Source: Caulobacteraceae bacterium
Lineage (GTDB): Bacteria > Pseudomonadota > Alphaproteobacteria > Caulobacterales > Caulobacteraceae
Assembly (NCBI GenBank): GCA_947478785.1
Contig: CANJXI010000013.1
Coordinates: forward strand, 1-60,652
Direction of reading: 5' to 3'
DNA: 60,652 nt
The notes under the pieces are model-generated. The model was not told the origin of the DNA and did no database searches. It worked only from the letters and a program-made list of their open reading frames with translations. Below are positions 59,458-60,652 of the stretch, piece by piece. Each line of letters opens with the position of its first letter. Position 1 is the stretch's first letter. The translations under genes were made by a program, and so were the position numbers.

Positions 59458-60652
59458 CTACTCCCACTCGATCGTCCCGGGCGGCTTTGAGGTCACGTCG
59501 TAGACCACGCGGTTGACGCCGCGCACCTCGTTGATGATCCGCGTGGCGCAGCGGCCGAGGACCTCCCAGGGGAACTCGAAGAAGTCGGCGGTCATCCCAT
59601 CCGTCGAGGTGACGGCCCGCAGCGCCAGCACGTCCTCGTAGGTGCGCGCGTCGCCCATAACGCCCACGGTCTTCACCGGCAGCAGGACGGCGAACGCCTG
59701 CCAGATCGAGTCGTAGAGCCCGGCCTTGCGGATCTCGTCCAGATAGATCGCGTCGGCGGCTTGCAGCACGGCGACCTTCTCCCGGGTGATCTCGCCCGGA
59801 ATGCGGATGGCCAGGCCCGGCCCCGGGAACGGGTGGCGCCCGACGAAGGCCGGCGGCAGGCCGAGCTCGACGCCCAGCGCCCGCACCTCGTCCTTGAACA
59901 ACTCGCGCAGCGGCTCCACCAGCTTCAGCTTCATATAGTCCGGCAGGCCGCCCACGTTGTGGTGGCTCTTGATCACCGCCGAGGGCCCGCCGCTGGCCGA
60001 GACGCTCTCGATCACGTCCGGATAGAGCGTCCCCTGGGCCAGGAAGGCCGCGCCCTCGATCTTGGCGCTCTCCTCGTCGAACACCTGGATGAAGAGCCGC
60101 CCGATGGTCTTGCGCTTGGTCTCCGGGTCGCTGATCCCGGCCAGCTCGCCCAGGAACAGGTCGCCGGCGTCCACATGGATCAGCGGGATGTTGTAGTGGT
60201 CGCGGAACAGGGTCACGACCTGCGTCGCCTCGTCCTTGCGCAAGAGGCCGGTGTCGACGAACACGCAGGTCAGCTGGTCGCCGATCGCCTCGTGGATCAG
60301 GACGGCGGCCACCGAGGAATCCACCCCGCCCGACAGGCCGCAGATCACCTTGGCCTCGCCCACCTGCGCGCGGATCTTCGCCACCTGCTCCTGGCGGTAG
60401 GAAGCCATGGTCCAGTCGCCCGTCAGGCCCGCGATCCGGTGGGTGAAATTGCGCAGGATCAGCGCGCCGCGCGGGGTGTGCGCCACCTCCGGGTGGAACT
60501 GGATGCCGTAGAACCTGCGCCCTTCGTCGGCGATCACCGCGTAGGGGCTGCCCTCCGAGGTCGCCACCACCTCGAAGCCCTGCGGGATGGCGGTGATCTT
60601 GTCGCCGTGGCTCATCCAGACCGTCTCGCGGTCGCCGATATCGCCCAGGCCC
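59458..60652 (-). CDS. guaA: GMP synthase (glutamine-hydrolysing), C-terminal part, cut by window edge
   Basis: The visible 397 residues begin within the glutamine amidotransferase domain ([13 protein letters not shown] and QFHPEVAHT with the catalytic His and Glu) and contain the ATP-pyrophosphatase P-loop [22 protein letters not shown] and the C-terminal dimer domain, ending KPPGTIEWE as in other GuaA proteins. It makes GMP from XMP, glutamine and ATP in the cytoplasm. The N-terminal part with the nucleophilic Cys lies outside the window. As a core gene it marks the flank of the catabolic block; its 3' end faces that block. Confidence 0.97.
   Translation of the reverse strand, partial: GLGDIGDRETVWMSHGDKITAIPQGFEVVATSEGSPYAVIADEGRRFYGIQFHPEVAHTPRGALILRNFTHRIAGLTGDWTMASYRQEQVAKIRAQVGEAKVICGLSGGVDSSVAAVLIHEAIGDQLTCVFVDTGLLRKDEATQVVTLFRDHYNIPLIHVDAGDLFLGELAGISDPETKRKTIGRLFIQVFDEESAKIEGAAFLAQGTLYPDVIESVSASGGPSAVIKSHHNVGGLPDYMKLKLVEPLRELFKDEVRALGVELGLPPAFVGRHPFPGPGLAIRIPGEITREKVAVLQAADAIYLDEIRKAGLYDSIWQAFAVLLPVKTVGVMGDARTYEDVLALRAVTSTDGMTADFFEFPWEVLGRCATRIINEVRGVNRVVYDVTSKPPGTIEWE

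Noticed and set aside
60613..60615. ATG at 60615 as the start of guaA
   Set aside because: The frame continues to the window edge with typical GuaA sequence (GDRETVW before MSHGD), so this Met is internal.
1..60652. tRNA, rRNA, CRISPR arrays, insertion sequences, integrases, riboswitches
   Set aside because: I looked for tandem spaced repeats, transposase motifs, tRNA cloverleaf patterns and known leader folds and saw none that could be supported by eye.

Overview
The window is GC-rich, densely coded DNA from an alphaproteobacterium, most likely a member of the Caulobacteraceae (Phenylobacterium or Caulobacter type). I infer this from the base and codon bias, the TonB receptor, the many SDR, amidohydrolase and CoA-transferase paralogues, and promoter-like TTGACG elements of Caulobacter style. 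The only clear housekeeping gene is guaA, cut by the right edge. Everything else looks like one large catabolic (accessory) block for a bulky, hydrophobic, oxygenated or esterified substrate such as a terpenoid-, steroid- or aromatic-acid-like compound. The substrate cannot be read from the sequence. No integrase, transposase, tRNA, rRNA or CRISPR array was found.

Layout. 1-6.3 kb: the start of one amidohydrolase faces a second one across a regulatory region, followed by a CaiB CoA-transferase, a P450-type [2Fe-2S] ferredoxin, an MFS carrier and a tandem pair of amidohydrolase-fold proteins, one of them degenerate. 6.3-15 kb: an alpha/beta-hydrolase with no nucleophile, an SDR, a luciferase-like oxidoreductase, a fused double CaiB protein, a dienelactone hydrolase, an APH-like kinase and an MFS carrier. 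15-26.2 kb (minus strand): an amidohydrolase, two tandem IclR regulators, three tandem exported alpha/beta-hydrolases and a large TonB-dependent receptor. This last set looks like an uptake and periplasmic hydrolysis unit.

26.6-37.5 kb: SDR plus Tat-exported esterase, then P450 / DUF35 zinc-ribbon / lipid-transfer thiolase, then lipocalin-like protein, luciferase-like oxidoreductase, SDR, esterase, IclR and amidohydrolase. 37.9-45.7 kb: D-aminoacylase-like amidohydrolase, APH-like kinase, ABM monooxygenase, deazaflavin-type nitroreductase, MFS, aldehyde dehydrogenase and IclR. 45.9-51.8 kb: GMC oxidoreductase, epoxide hydrolase, cupin, VOC protein, CaiB and an SDR without catalytic residues. 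52-56.9 kb: an operon of P450, CMD protein, phytanoyl-CoA-type dioxygenase, thioesterase, epimerase and SDR. 56.9-60.7 kb: methyltransferase, aldehyde dehydrogenase, an SDR scrap and guaA.

How it may work (inference). The TonB receptor imports the compound and the three exported hydrolases and the Tat esterase trim esters. MFS carriers move products inward. P450s, the Fe(II)/2OG-type dioxygenase and flavin enzymes oxidise. SDR, GMC and aldehyde dehydrogenases take alcohols to acids. CaiB proteins load CoA, and the DUF35/thiolase pair may cut a side chain by retro-aldol chemistry. No acyl-CoA ligase, acyl-CoA dehydrogenase, enoyl-CoA hydratase or ring-cleavage dioxygenase lies in the window, so the pathway needs genes elsewhere.

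The striking theme is duplication combined with loss of catalytic residues: an Ala-for-Ser hydrolase, a Tyr/Lys-less SDR, a degenerate amidohydrolase partner, a double CaiB with both Asp positions changed, and two P450s lacking the I-helix acid. Several perfect palindromes in the intergenic regions suggest local regulons.
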